Below are positions 23,884-34,499 of a DNA stretch of 64,000 nucleotides, one piece after another (the first letter of the stretch is position 1; each line of letters opens with the position of its first letter). Source of the DNA: Gracilaria domingensis. Lineage: Eukaryota > Rhodophyta > Florideophyceae > Gracilariales > Gracilariaceae. The stretch spans positions 1-64,000 of the forward strand of contig VCMS01000120.1 of assembly GCA_022539475.1 (NCBI GenBank). The letters run 5' to 3'. The notes below the pieces were generated by a model. It did not search any database, had not been told where the DNA came from, and saw only the letters and a list, made by a program, of their open reading frames with translations. The position numbers were made by a program, and so were the translations under genes.

Positions 23884-24991
23884 CGTGCGGTGTGCACAAC
23901 GCTGACGCGTGCACACCGCACGCCGCCGCTTACGTGAGAAGTCTGATTGCGCTGTGAGCTGCCGCGCAGCTCGGGCAGCTCGGAGGAGAAAAGGAGCGGC
24001 CTGGAGCCAGCGGTAATTTTCGTACGCAGTTAGATTTTCGGATTACAGAAACTTGATAAACAGCGGTCGTATGTGGTGTCAGACTGCAATTTAAGTGTAG
24101 GCCTTGCGCTCCAGTAACTGTCATTCGCGTCACGCTACGCCAAAATTTAGTAAAAAAGTTTTCTATTTGCTTCGAACATCGCGCGAATGTTCGCGAATAT
24201 TCGCGAACGCGAATGTTCGGAGACGAACAAACTTCAAAGGCCAAATTTTTGTATATGCTTTATGACATAAGATGTAATCTCTTGTGTACATATAGTCTTT
24301 TTAATAACCCTTCAAAGGAAACCAAAAGTTTGTCGATCAGGTTGCGCAGATAGGTAAATTCGCGGGGCAAAAGTTGCGAATATTCGCGAATTTAGCGGTT
24401 TTTAATGAAATAAAAAGTGCGAATACTCTATTAGTAGAGGTTTTCATGGGAAATGAAAATAGGGGTACGGAGAAGACCTAAAGTAGATTAGAATAACAAA
24501 ACTATCTTGTAGACTGAAGGCTTGTTTTGGTAAAAAATGCTACTTTATAGTCGATAGGTTTGCAAACATTTGAATGTTCGTTGGGAGAAAATGTGAAGAT
24601 TGAAGATGCGGTCAAGTTATCGGGCATTTAGCGAAAACTTTTGGACGTATCTTGGCTGTGTGACCATAGTTGCCGAACAACATGTCATCTTACAAGTGCT
24701 CAAAATTTTAATTAAAATTGGTGAAAACTGTTGAGATGCTTGTGGCAAGTATTGCCACGTCGCAAGAGTAATGGCAAGAATTACAACTTGCTGCGTTTCC
24801 CGCAGGCTCCTGGAGGGGATTTCAATTTCACTCAATAAAGTCAATTCTGTCCGGGCATGGAGGGGGGACTCCAGCGACCGGACAGACGGGACTTCTTCTT
24901 CCCGGATTCTTGGTTGCGCTCCACGCGAGACGAACAACTTGACTCCACTGCGCGCGTGCTTTTCGCGCCTCTCTATCACCGCTGTAGCTCA
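23884..24991 (+). repeat. 3' LTR of the copia fossil, split by an insertion
   Basis: The two halves, 23884-24006 and 24816-24991, match the 5' LTR. The sequence between them is the hAT-like insertion and its duplicated target. The end CTGTAGCTCA at 24991 is followed by the duplicated CTTCT. Confidence 0.85.
24007..24808. mobile_element. Non-autonomous hAT-like element nested in the copia LTR
   Basis: The 802-base insertion is flanked by the direct repeat CCTGGAG (24000-24006 and 24809-24815), which occurs once in the uninterrupted 5' LTR. Imperfect inverted ends are CCAGCGGTAA on the left and, on the other strand at the right, CCTGCGGGAA two bases in. Inside are repeated palindromic motifs such as GCGAATATTCGCGAA (24180-24215). 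A 7-8 bp duplication, short inverted ends and no coding capacity fit a hAT-type MITE; the superfamily is inferred from these only. Confidence 0.6.
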
Positions 24992-25025
24992 CTTCTGCAA
25001 GGGTATAAAGGATACCCCACATGGG

Positions 25026-26577
25026 TTAAATCGAAAAAACTTTGGCCACCTTTGGCCCCTTTTTGCGCCGCACCGTCGCGCAGCGCAGCGCGCGCGCGGC
25101 CGCCACGGCGCGCAGCAGCGCGCGCAGCGCGCGCGCCTGCGAGCGCCGCACGCGCCGCGCCGCCTGCACCAGCGGCGCGTGCGCGCGCCGCGCCGCCAGC
25201 GCCTCTGCGCCGCGCGCCGCGCACGCGCGCATGCGCCGCATCTTGGCGCGCGCCACGCGCCGCAGCGCGCGCGCCACGAGCGGCGCCGCCAGCACGTCCG
25301 CGCCGCGCACGCCCGCCGCGCACGCCTCCAGCGCGTCGTCGTCGCTGCCGCTGTCGTCGTCGCTGCCGCTGTCGCCGTCGCTGTCGCTGTCGCTGTCGCC
25401 GCCGCCTTCGTGCGTCGCGCGCGCCGCCAGCGCGCGCAGCCGCGCGCGCGGCGCGCCGCCCAGCGCGAGCAGCGCGCGGAGGCCGGCGGGCAGCGCGCCG
25501 CGGCGGCTGGCCTCGAAGCAGCCGTCCAGCTCGTCGGCGTTGACGAGCATCTCCGCGCGGCGCGCGCACCGCCGCCGCAGCGCGCGGTCCTCGCGCGTCT
25601 CGCCCGCGTCGCGCGCCGCGCGCCGCAGCGCGGCGTGCAGCGCGGCGCGCGACAGCAGCGCGGCGTCGGGCGCGTCGTGCCGTTCGGTGAAGCCGTAGTG
25701 CAGGAAGAGGCGCGAGTTGCTCTTGGCGCCGAACGTGTTGAATAGCTCGTCGTCCTTTTGCGCCGCGCGCACCGTCACGATCGCCAGCGCCGCGCACTCG
25801 CGCTCCGTCTCCGTCTCCGTCTCCGTCTCCGTCTCCGTCTCGTCGTCCGTGGCGTCGTCGTGCGAGTCGAGCGAGTGGTTCGAATGCTCCGCGCCGGCGG
25901 TGGCCACGCGTTCGCTCTCGACGTGCACGTGCTCCCGCCCGCCGCCGCGGTGGTTGAACATGTCCGCCACGGCCACCAGGCAGTTGCCCAACGCGCCGCC
26001 CACGTCGAACGCGCGCGCGCTCACCACCGCGAACGCCCACACGAAGCGCTCGAAGCGCAGCTCCGCCAGCGCCTCCGCGCCCAGCCGTCTCTCTCGCGCG
26101 GCGCGCGCCAGCAGCGGCTGCACCTCGCGCTCAAACGCGTCGCGCAGGCGCCGCTTCATGGCGATCGCCACGCCGTCCACCTCCGTGCCGCGGAAGAGCG
26201 CGCGCAGCACGTGATCGCGCGCGGCCAGCGGCGTGCCGCAGTCGTGCAGCGCGGCCGGCAGCACGCCGATGTAGCGCGCCCAGCGCGAGGCGCCGCCCAG
26301 CAGCGCCTCGAACAGCAGCGCGGCCGGCAGCTGGAACAGCGCGTCGCACGCGTGGTCGCGCTCGCGCGCGGAGTGGCGCTGCCACAGCGTCGCGCTCTCG
26401 ACGGAGAACAGCGCGCGGCGCGGGATGCGCGCGAGCACCGTGCCCGCGGGCAGCGCGCGCCGCGCGAAGACGCCGCGGCCGTGGCGCGCCGAGGCGCCGA
26501 AGCGCGGCGGTGGCGTCAAACTCGACGCGCTCGTCGCGCAGGAAGGAGCACAACGCGCGCAGCGCGTCGTCGTGCAT
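25026..26577 (-). CDS. SET-domain protein lysine methyltransferase (Rubisco LSMT/SETD6-like)
   Basis: The protein would transfer methyl groups from S-adenosylmethionine to lysines of a non-histone protein; substrate unknown. The main frame (25026 to 26519) has GRGVFARRALPAG at the SET start, VADMFNHR (the conserved D-x-x-N-H block) near residue 188 and ELFNTFGAKSNSRLFLHYGF near residue 255, followed by an Ala/Arg-rich helical C-terminal part. This layout fits the Rubisco LSMT/SETD6/RKM group. The frame has no ATG before the SET domain. The likely N-terminal start MHDDALRALCSFLRDERVEF is in another frame (ATG at 26577) that ends at the join, near 26505. The join could be a frameshift, a sequence error in very GC-rich DNA or a small intron. 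GC is far above the surroundings. An acidic Ser/Asp repeat and an (ET)n repeat lie in loops. The stop is 30 bases from the copia target duplication. Confidence 0.8.
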
Positions 26578-26776
26578 GGCGCGGCGGCGATCGTGTCGTT
26601 GCCGCCATCGCCACGCGCCCATCGCGATGGCGATGCGTAGCTGCTTTACGTGTGGCAACTGTACACGTCGCGCGCTGGATCCAGTTGACTTTGTATCGCA
26701 GAGCCAAACAAGTACAAGCGCTCAGTTTCAACCGTATGCATCTCCCTTCGTACCTCAGCGCGCCCCGCACATCTCT

Positions 26777-27758
26777 TCAAACTGCATCCGTGCTTGAAGC
26801 TTTGTGCTCGTTCTCAGACGCAGCTTTGCTGCTCTCATTATTATTTTCGTTCTCAGAGCCCGGATTGCTCCTCTCAGTATTATTGCCATTCCCTGCCGCT
26901 TTGCTGTTCTCGTCGAAGGTTTCGAAGGCTTCTGTGACTTCTGCTCTAACCTCACGCGGAAACTCAGAATTTCCACGCTTGAAACCGTCCTTGAAACCGT
27001 CCCAGTCAACCAGCTCGTCTTCATCCACTCCGCCCTTCCAGTATTATACGTAGGCTACAATATGATCCACTGCGATGGCAAACGTCGTCAGCGCTACAAT
27101 CAACCATAGCAAGCTGGTTCTCTCCACCAAGATTTCGTCCAGCGCTCCCCACGGAGAAGGAGCCACACTGTTTCCCGAACCCGCAAAAATGACCCACACT
27201 AATACGATCTTGACTATCGCCCAAATTCCTCCCCATTTGCTTCGCGGAGGATTTATCCCAACGAAAATTGACATTAACCACCAACGCCACGACGAGATGT
27301 AGACTAAGAGCACGTGATACCATTGCATGCTACGGTCCAGTGGATTCTGCATTGCTCTCGCTGACAGAAACGTAAAGCCCTTGAACATTACGAAGGAGAG
27401 GAGACAAAATGAAGACACATATACTGTCATACATCGCATAATCCATTGTTCTAAAGTGTGCTTCCCTTTCGCAAGAGCGCTGGTTAAAATGAATCCGACA
27501 CCCACGAAAACGGAGATTACCGATTGAGGAGATTCTCCTTCTAGTAACAGTCGAGACGCCATATATAGAAAACCCGAGACGGAAAAAGATAATCCACGCA
27601 TGGTTTGGGTTGACGGTCGGGCCGAAAGCACTTTGCTGCATCTGTATCAGATACGTAGTGAACACCATAAGGGATGCATATATGACAGTTAGTTCGCTGA
27701 GTAGCACCATTTTGTTCCTGAAGCTATCTCGTGAAGATAAAGGAAGCGAACCCAACAC
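26777..27758 (-). pseudogene. Multi-pass membrane protein gene, apparently broken
   Basis: Reading leftwards, a frame from ATG 27710 (MVLLSELTVIYASLMVFTTY) shifts near 27550 into the frame ending at 27044. That frame has about five further hydrophobic segments (around VFVGVGFILTS, VYVSSFCLLSFVMF, YHVLLVYISSWRWWLMSIFVG, IVKIVLVWVIFAG and LLWLIVALTTFAIAV). After one in-frame TAA it continues as a hydrophilic acidic tail (VDEDELVDWDGFKDGF, then an Asn/Ser/Glu repeat) to 26777. About six or seven membrane spans are predicted. No family was recognised. The frame change and stop indicate a pseudogene, unless an intron is missed. No mobile-element motif is present, so it is probably a host gene. Confidence 0.45.
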
Positions 27759-28260
27759 AGTTCTTGCTGAAATCCTTCAGTTTGCGGTGCACAGATGACA
27801 ATGAGAGGCGTTAGAGAAACGAATTGCATTTTGGCACTATAGGAGTTTACTTAAGTACCATGTGCTCTCCCACGACGACTGCTCATTACACTTGTGGGTC
27901 GGGGCACAACGTATAGCGTTTTGTCCATTCCATTCCAGCAAGATAAGAACAGAGATGAATTGTGATGGAGCACAACTGAAGCAAAACTGCGAGGAAGAGT
28001 AGCGTTGTATGCCTTTTGCAAAACCGGAGCATGCATCTTATCTTTTTTTATTTATAGTTCACATTACTTGACGAAACAACAGCACAACGCAATCAATAAC
28101 TTGGCAGCACATGGAATGGGAAAGAATGGGATCGGTCGGGGCCAAAAGTATCAGATTTCCAGTATCGGATTTGCAGTCCGAGTACCGTTATGTTGATAAT
28201 CTTTCGTTCGTTCTATCACTTTGAAGATACTGAATCACTTTGTGTTAATTATTATGTAAG

Positions 28261-28320
28261 ACAATAATATCTTTGTTCACAAGAAAGTATCTTTTCTCAC
28301 GTTAGATTAGATATTATTGT
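28261..28320. repeat. 60-bp inverted repeat
   Basis: Perfect 12-base arms ACAATAATATCT (28261-28272) and AGATATTATTGT (28309-28320), AT-rich. It may be a minute inverted-repeat element. Confidence 0.6.
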
Positions 28321-31152
28321 TCTAGAAGTATCTTGGATAGTTTAGGTTGAATCTGTGACGAAGAACTGGTTCGTGTTCTTTACTTAAGCTGATGTTCGGA
28401 GGGCTCACACCAAATCTAGTGGGTTAACCTTCGAGTAAAAACCTTCTGTACTGTTAGTACGTTACAAGCATATGGCCGCCTCTGGGAAGGTGTGAAGTTA
28501 AAAGAGTGTACAATGCGCCTTGGCGTTATTGAAACTTTTACGGCTTCCTTTCCCTAAACGTACCCATTGCGGAACGGTTCCGTTCGAGGTCAAGGACGCC
28601 ATGGATAAGCTGATAGTATCAGCCTGATACGTATGACCGTCGCGCTTTACACTGGGATGCGAACCACATGTATTGTTTTTGAGATGAAGGTGAAACTCAG
28701 TTCTTAGATTTCTTTGCGTATTGATAATAGGGGTGTTGATGGCTACGCAGTGTAGACACTGCATGGCTGGGAGAATTCAACACGGATTCGTATCAGTTCC
28801 GTAATCGGAACTGCGTAGGTACCTTCGGCAGTTTTGGAGGTGCACGCACAGAGAATTGTGCAAGTGCAACCCACGACGGAGGAAAATCCTCTGCATTCGC
28901 CTGAGTCGGGCACAATAAATACCCGGACACAGCAGCAATCTGCTAGTGTCCGGAGGCATGCTCGGAAAGAACATCCTGAAACCTATGCGCCTGCTCCTTT
29001 TGTTTTTGCCTCCCTCCTGTCACGCACCGTCCCCGCGAGCGTCCACGTGCGACTGCAGTGCCGTTCTTTCCTCTGGTTTGACCAACAAGGGGTAAAATGG
29101 CAACTCGATGTGCCTTTTCGGCTGAGAAATAGAACAGATGGGACCTCGTTGTTGCATGAGTTCCGTAAAGTGGTATTAGCGTTCGTTTGAACTGCAATAT
29201 AGTTTTCGCAGCAATGCATAGTCTAATACGAGCTACTGAACGAAGAATGAAGTGCAAGAGTTGAATTCATGAGCACTAAAACCACAAAATTGCTTCTTAA
29301 GTGAAACGCTAAGCCATCTTCGCCCCCCATGTCTTCCAGAACAAATGGTAGCGGCTCCCGTGTGAATCAAAAGAGTTTTTTCCACCCGGGCGGTTAGATT
29401 CTGACCGTCAAAAGCAATTGCTCGGGGCCCGGATGGCTATAACGGCTATTATCCGTTTGAAGTGAAGTAGCCGGTGCAGTACACACATCATATGTAGTAT
29501 TCGTTATCTTTGTGTTTGGATAGTTCGTGCCTCTTGCTTCTAGGCAGCCGTGGAGCGGCGAGACAGCGTCGTGGATTAAGTCGAGTTGGACTCTCACCTC
29601 GTGTAGCGAAGAACTCTCAACAAACGAGCGCATCGTGACTGGCGATGTGCTTTCAGTTTAGCTTTCACTACCGCACTCGGTGTAAATGTTTTCAAAGCTT
29701 TGTTTACAGGTATCGCCAGTGTACATGTAATCTACAAAACGATCCCATGACGTCTTTGTGTCTTAGAGCCAAACATTCCTAGAACTCACGCACGTCATGT
29801 GTAGAAATTTAAAAATTACTCTCTATCCCTCGAGCGCATATTTCAAATCTAACAACTCTCCTACAAATCACCTATCGTCAGAAAGAAGGACAAAGATTCC
29901 CGCAGTCTTCGATGAGCTCAGATACACTCCAACTGTGAGTTCACATCTAGTCCATAGATACATGTCAAGAGGAAGTCAATTAATTTACTTCCGTCATGCG
30001 TTGCTTTTGAATGTAGACAAAGCAGCTCCGTAGATGATGGCGCAGATAGATGCACATATCAAAACCGATATTTCTCCGTCCAAAGAAGTTGAGTAAAAAA
30101 TCGTACCTACCAACCTTCTCTTGTAGAAACACGAAAGCCCTGAAGCACGGAAAAGACACGTTATTCCTTCAAGAGAACTCAATAATCTATTTTTGTTTCT
30201 GACCATCCGCTGCCTACACGTTACACAATCCATCTTATCCGTCAAAGCCTTGACTTCCAAAAATACAAATCTGTAGCCAAAGACAGTGTTGCGGACCATG
30301 GTGGAAGCAGCCAATTCCTCATATTCGTGTCAGGCTCACAACAATCCAAACTCAGAGAAGTATGATTGATGTTGATCCGATTTGTAGCTTAAGAGGCGTT
30401 GTGTTTGGCTCAGGCTTTGCAAATGCAAAGTTGCGTGGAATCAAGAACAATATTTATTGTCATGATCCCCTTTTTCTCTCATCAGGTTTCATCGTTAAAG
30501 ATAGTAGACCAAGGGCTATTCACAGCATCATAGAACTTATGATGAAGGATCCAAATTAAAACTAAGTTCTATCGCCTACTAGTGAGCATCTCAAGCCATG
30601 TTGATCAAAAGCAATCACCAGGACATACTTTCATGGGAAGGAACGGTGATGAGTAAAATTTCCACACGTCACACGGAGCTTTTGTCAGTCAAAAAAGTCG
30701 TCTCAAGTTTCTGTACGTGCGTACTCATCTCGTCAGTCCACGAGCACTAGTACGAAGCTGTGCGAGCAAAAGGTTTAACTTTAAGCTTAGTGGACTTAAA
30801 ATTGTCAAGTTGACCCCTTTTCTCCACATACGTTCCGATCAGTTTTCGTATGACCTGAAAATAGCATCTAAGGCCAGCATTCGTCGCTAGCTTTTGAAGA
30901 GCTTCTCGATGCATTTTTACCTTTGATAGTTCTTCTGAAGCAAACTTTGAAAACCCCCGTGAAACCTTTCGCAACATAAAAAAACAAAGGGACGAGTGTC
31001 CTTCTTCCAGAATCTGGCTCTTTTGCAGCTCACGTGAAAGCAGTTTGGAATGAATGAAAGCATGTTCTTCACGTAATTCTTCAGTACCGCACAAATCGGT
31101 CTGTAATTCCTTGTCTGCTCAAACTTGTGGATAAACAAGCGGCTCACGATAT

Positions 31153-31227
31153 GCCATAAAGTTCTCGTTATATCGTGTCCTGTATCACAAGCCATAAAGT
31201 TCTCGTTACGTCCTGTCCGTATCACAA
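31153..31227. repeat. Tandem duplication of about 38 bp
   Basis: GCCATAAAGTTCTCGTTA, then a short variable part, then TATCACAA, occurs twice head to tail (31153-31190 and 31191-31227). Confidence 0.8.
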
Positions 31228-31968
31228 ATGAAATATACGTAGTGGGAGCAGGGCAATTGAGAACAACATCGGGTCCCCGTGATAATGCACATGTTACTAC
31301 ATAGAGCCCCAAACTGAATGCATATCATTAATTGAAGCTCGTGCTCGCTCGGAGTGCATACACGCAAACCAGAAAGAACTGATACGAAACCATTGGGTAG
31401 GGAAAACATCTATTGCATTTCGTATCCGTATGCATCTCCGAATGGAAAGTTTCGAACATTAGATATAGGGCATGTATCAACGTGTTGATCAACTCTTAGA
31501 CCTGCCACAGAAGTCGAAAGAGTGTGATAGCTCCCCCTTCGCAACACACAGGCTCTGTGCACATAGGTACTTCAATTGACCTACACTCTATCGAGAATTC
31601 CGGATACCGTCCATTGCACAAATTCTGAGGACCAAGAAAACTTCCCGCTTTGAGAGAAAGCATTTGAACAAAACAACTCCTCCTTTTCAGCTGGGCCATA
31701 GCCTCCCACGTCATCGGAGAATTGTACAGTCAGCAAGTAGTGGATCCCCCTACCTGCTTTTGCCTGAAGTTCCTACAATATTGTTACGCATGCATCGTGA
31801 AATTTAGTATCTGCGACATTCACGTTTGTAAGACGATTGTGGCTTTGTATGATAACGATATACGAGATCTACAATGAAGAGCCAGAGGGGTCCCGATGAG
31901 CCTTGCGCTTCTTTGCAACGGGTTGAGACTCACTTCCTGATTAACAACTACTCTAGAGTTCTCATCGG

Positions 31969-31976
31969 TATAAAAG
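31969..31976 (+). promoter_or_regulatory. TATA box of the acidic secreted protein gene
   Basis: TATAAAAG lies 115 bases before the ATG at 32091. Transcription starting about 30 bases downstream would give a 5' leader of roughly 90 bases that is rich in A and C and has no ATG before the start. Confidence 0.6.
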
Positions 31977-32090
31977 CTGGCTCTCAACAACGTCCCGGCA
32001 ATATTGGAGACCAACAACAACGATCTCCGTAAAGATTTCCCCTCCTCACAGAAAACCCATTTTCGCACACAAACAAATCTTGCCTGCACA

Positions 32091-32423
32091 ATGCATTTCA
32101 AGCTCTTACTTGCCTCTGCTATTCTTGGTCTGCTAGTGACCTTTTCGCTCTCATCCGTGGTTCCGTCTTCAGTTGAAGCTTTTGCTGGCTCCTCATTCGG
32201 AAAATCTGTTCAGAGGGGTTCGCAGATCTCGACAGACCTTGGCCTACAGAAAGTGGCTGTTCGTGAGGACAACGATGATGACGAAGTTGAGGACACCGAT
32301 GACGATGAAGACAATAGTGAGAGTGATTCCGGTGATGATTCTGATGATGATGATGATGGCACCACCGACGACGATGACGACGACGATGAAGATGATGATA
32401 GTGATGACGACGAAGGTCGTTAA
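32091..32423 (+). CDS. Small secreted, highly acidic Asp-rich protein
   Basis: The 110-residue protein starts with a typical signal peptide (MHFKLLLASAILGLLVTFSL; positive residue, long hydrophobic core, small residues before the likely cut near residues 28-31). A short Ser/Gly/Gln segment follows. The second half is almost only Asp, Glu and Ser, ending in runs of Asp and Glu-Gly-Arg. Such a chain would be disordered, strongly negative and able to bind calcium or other cations outside the cell or in the wall. A cell-wall, mineral-binding or vacuolar role is only a guess. A TATA box lies upstream, and no intron is needed. An upstream in-frame ATG (32004) would bury the signal peptide and is unlikely to be used. 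It looks intact and host-encoded. Confidence 0.72.
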   Translation: MHFKLLLASAILGLLVTFSLSSVVPSSVEAFAGSSFGKSVQRGSQISTDLGLQKVAVREDNDDDEVEDTDDDEDNSESDSGDDSDDDDDGTTDDDDDDDEDDDSDDDEGR

Positions 32424-33440
32424 GGATATTGAGATTAAACATTCTCATACATGCTTTGAGAAAACTCCATCTTTGGCCACCTCCTGCTCACGACAAATTC
32501 TCGAACATTTCGCTACCGTTGAATGACATTTAGGAGAGTATGTTTATGAGCAGATCCACAAGATAGTGAAAGAGAGATAAAGCGTTTTTGTAATGAAGAG
32601 ATGATTGAGTGAAGTCTGGCTTTCTCCAATAGAGTGGAAGGTCAGCTGACGCTCTTCTAATACAGATATTGAAGCAGTCTAGAGATATCTACGACTATTC
32701 TAAAAGCTGTCTACTGTCTTGTGCTTGATCGCAGCACGTGAACTACACGTACCAGCTACGGACTGTGCTCAAGCGTCACGGCAGGTTTATAGACTGTCTT
32801 CTGTGTTACATTTGTGGTCTTCACCAACTGATAGTCCTATTGACGACAGATAAGAAGATAGAAAGACCCAAGAACCTTTCCAGCTTTGCTTGATCCTACT
32901 CAGCACTTCATATATAAAACTTGCGGTCAACTCAAGTGAAGAAAACAAGCTGACTGCACTCTCCTGTTGTTCTCATTCTGTATTTCCCTTACTCCAAGAG
33001 TCAGACAAACCACGTGCTTACAAAAGTCTGCTTTACCTTAAAAGTTTCCCGTCATCTACTCGTTCACGCTAAATCCCTAAATCCACAGGCCAGTTTATTC
33101 GAAAAAGTTATTATATCCCATCCCGTTGCTCCATATTTAAACCATAGAACGTTTCTTTGCACTTTTTGCGATAGCATCAACCATGTGGATGCCAAAACAA
33201 TATCTGTAATAGAATTGTCGACGTCATTTTCGGACAAAAAACGAGAAGTGGTAAGAAACCCAGGGAGTATAGTAGATCTTCCCTACTAATAGTGAATGTT
33301 TGCGCGAATAAAAGAAAAAGAACTTATTAGTGGTCAATGAGCAGTAACACAGTAAAGAAAAAACAGTTTGTAGAAGAGCACACATTATAAAACAAAGCAA
33401 ATAACGTTTACTTCACCAAAAGACTTTGAAATCTCCGAAA
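32424..33440. other. No recognisable gene
   Basis: This covers the 3' flank of the acidic protein gene and AT-rich DNA. Short frames (32890-33289) lack motifs. Confidence 0.5.
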
Positions 33441-33462
33441 TACATAGATATTGCGCAAATCA

Positions 33463-34490
33463 TTAAATAATTCCCGGTTCGATGTTTTCATCATCGGACC
33501 TGAAGGCCCTGAAATGCGCATCCATTTTTCTCTGCCGTTTTGCGCGATACTTCTTTTGAGAAAGTTTGCGCTTTGTGGTAGATTCTTCACTAACAGACAT
33601 TAAACGGTTTCGAATTCTATAATAAAATTCTACGTCAGCGGCTCTGAGTGGATTTCCCAATATATGTTAGAGCAGCACAAAATAAAGATATGAACTCATA
33701 TACGGCATCTTTCCAACGCTATTTGGAACCTAAAACGTTCCAAAGCTGAGTTAATCGGCCAGAATAATTTTCAACCAAAACAGGATCCGATGATACCTTA
33801 GAAATTAATTCTTCTTCTTCAAAGGTTAAATGTCCACGTTGCAATTTGTTCTTTGGATGAATGGCACGCACTTCTTCGGCTGCGCCTTGGTATTCTTCAT
33901 CCAATAAAACACCGCACAAATTTTTATATTTAGAAATTAAATCTCCCGTATCGATCACAAACTTTAAACCTTCATTGTTTTGTTTCTTCAATTTCGTCAT
34001 GCGATCTTCTATATTTTTGTAAAAAATATCAATGTCCGAGGTAGCACCTGGGGCATGCGCCATAAAAAAATTGCTAAAGCAATTGACGAAACAGAGACTT
34101 TAAATTTGTAGCTGTATAATTTATACTTCCAACTGCAGTATTTTTTCCTTTCCTCTAACGACAAGATGGTCGAAAGGCTTGCTAGAACATAACATCTATT
34201 GCGTAACGACAGAATGGAAAATTTTGAAAGCCTAAATTATGCTTTAAAAGCTTTTTTAAATGTCGAACGACCATCATTTAGCGTGAAATACTCATAAAAC
34301 AGATCCTCAACTGCAGCTGTTATAAATTTACTTATAACCTTTCGAAATTTAGATCCGTTCATATCGAATATTTGTCGAAAGAAGACCCATTTTCCGCCAT
34401 TTTTAAAAGTTGTTAATGTCATAAAAAAACTCTCCTTCTCGAAAAATTTAAAACGACGTCCGCGTCTCGAATTTCAACCTTTTTTCTCAA
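33463..34490 (-). pseudogene. Harbinger-type (DDE_Tnp4-like) transposase relic
   Basis: Minus-strand pieces lie in family order. An N-terminal piece (34490-34237) has R-R-G-R-R-F-K-F then FFMTLTTFKNGGKW. A core piece (34063-33719) has G-A-T-S-D-I-D-I-F, then D-E-E-Y-Q-G-A-A-E (second catalytic Asp) and V-E-N-Y-S-G-R-L (catalytic Glu). A C-terminal piece (33660-33463) has D-V-E-F-Y-Y-R-I-R-N-R-L and a Lys/Arg-rich end. This matches the DDE nuclease of Harbinger/ISL2EU-like transposons known from oomycetes and algae. At least two frame changes and loss of the segment carrying the first catalytic Asp make it dead. The surroundings are AT-rich. No terminal inverted repeats were found. Confidence 0.75.
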
Positions 34491-34499
34491 GGAGATTGA

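Larger units (their letters stand above)
16559..24996 (+). mobile_element. Ty1/copia LTR retrotransposon fossil with target-site duplication
   Basis: The element runs from 16564 to 24991 and is flanked by the 5-bp duplication CTTCT (16559-16563 and 24992-24996). Plus-strand parts are 5' LTR, gag with a zinc knuckle, and pol in the copia order integrase before reverse transcriptase and RNase H. A 2.2-kb segment with minus-strand open frames comes next, then the 3' LTR. The 3' LTR is split by a later 802-bp hAT-like insertion. Both ends are present, but the coding part is broken in several places. Apart from the insertion the LTRs are similar with scattered differences, which suggests a moderately old insertion. 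Confidence 0.88.
27800..31960. other. About 4 kb with no recognised gene
   Basis: Moderately AT-rich. Open frames of 60-130 codons occur (28834-29190 plus; 29994-30314, 30747-31094 and 30917-31312 minus), but none carries a known motif. The frame 30747-31094 (Lys/Leu-rich, 115 codons) is the most protein-like and could be an exon or a relic. Two small repeats are listed separately. Confidence 0.5.

Noticed and set aside
24857-27053. Long Arg/Ala/Ser-rich frames on both strands, up to 431 codons
   Set aside because: They are shadow frames of the GC-rich SET gene, where stop codons are rare by composition.
32119-32526. His-rich and Met/Thr-rich frames over the acidic gene
   Set aside because: They are other-frame readings of the GAY codon repeats of the real gene.
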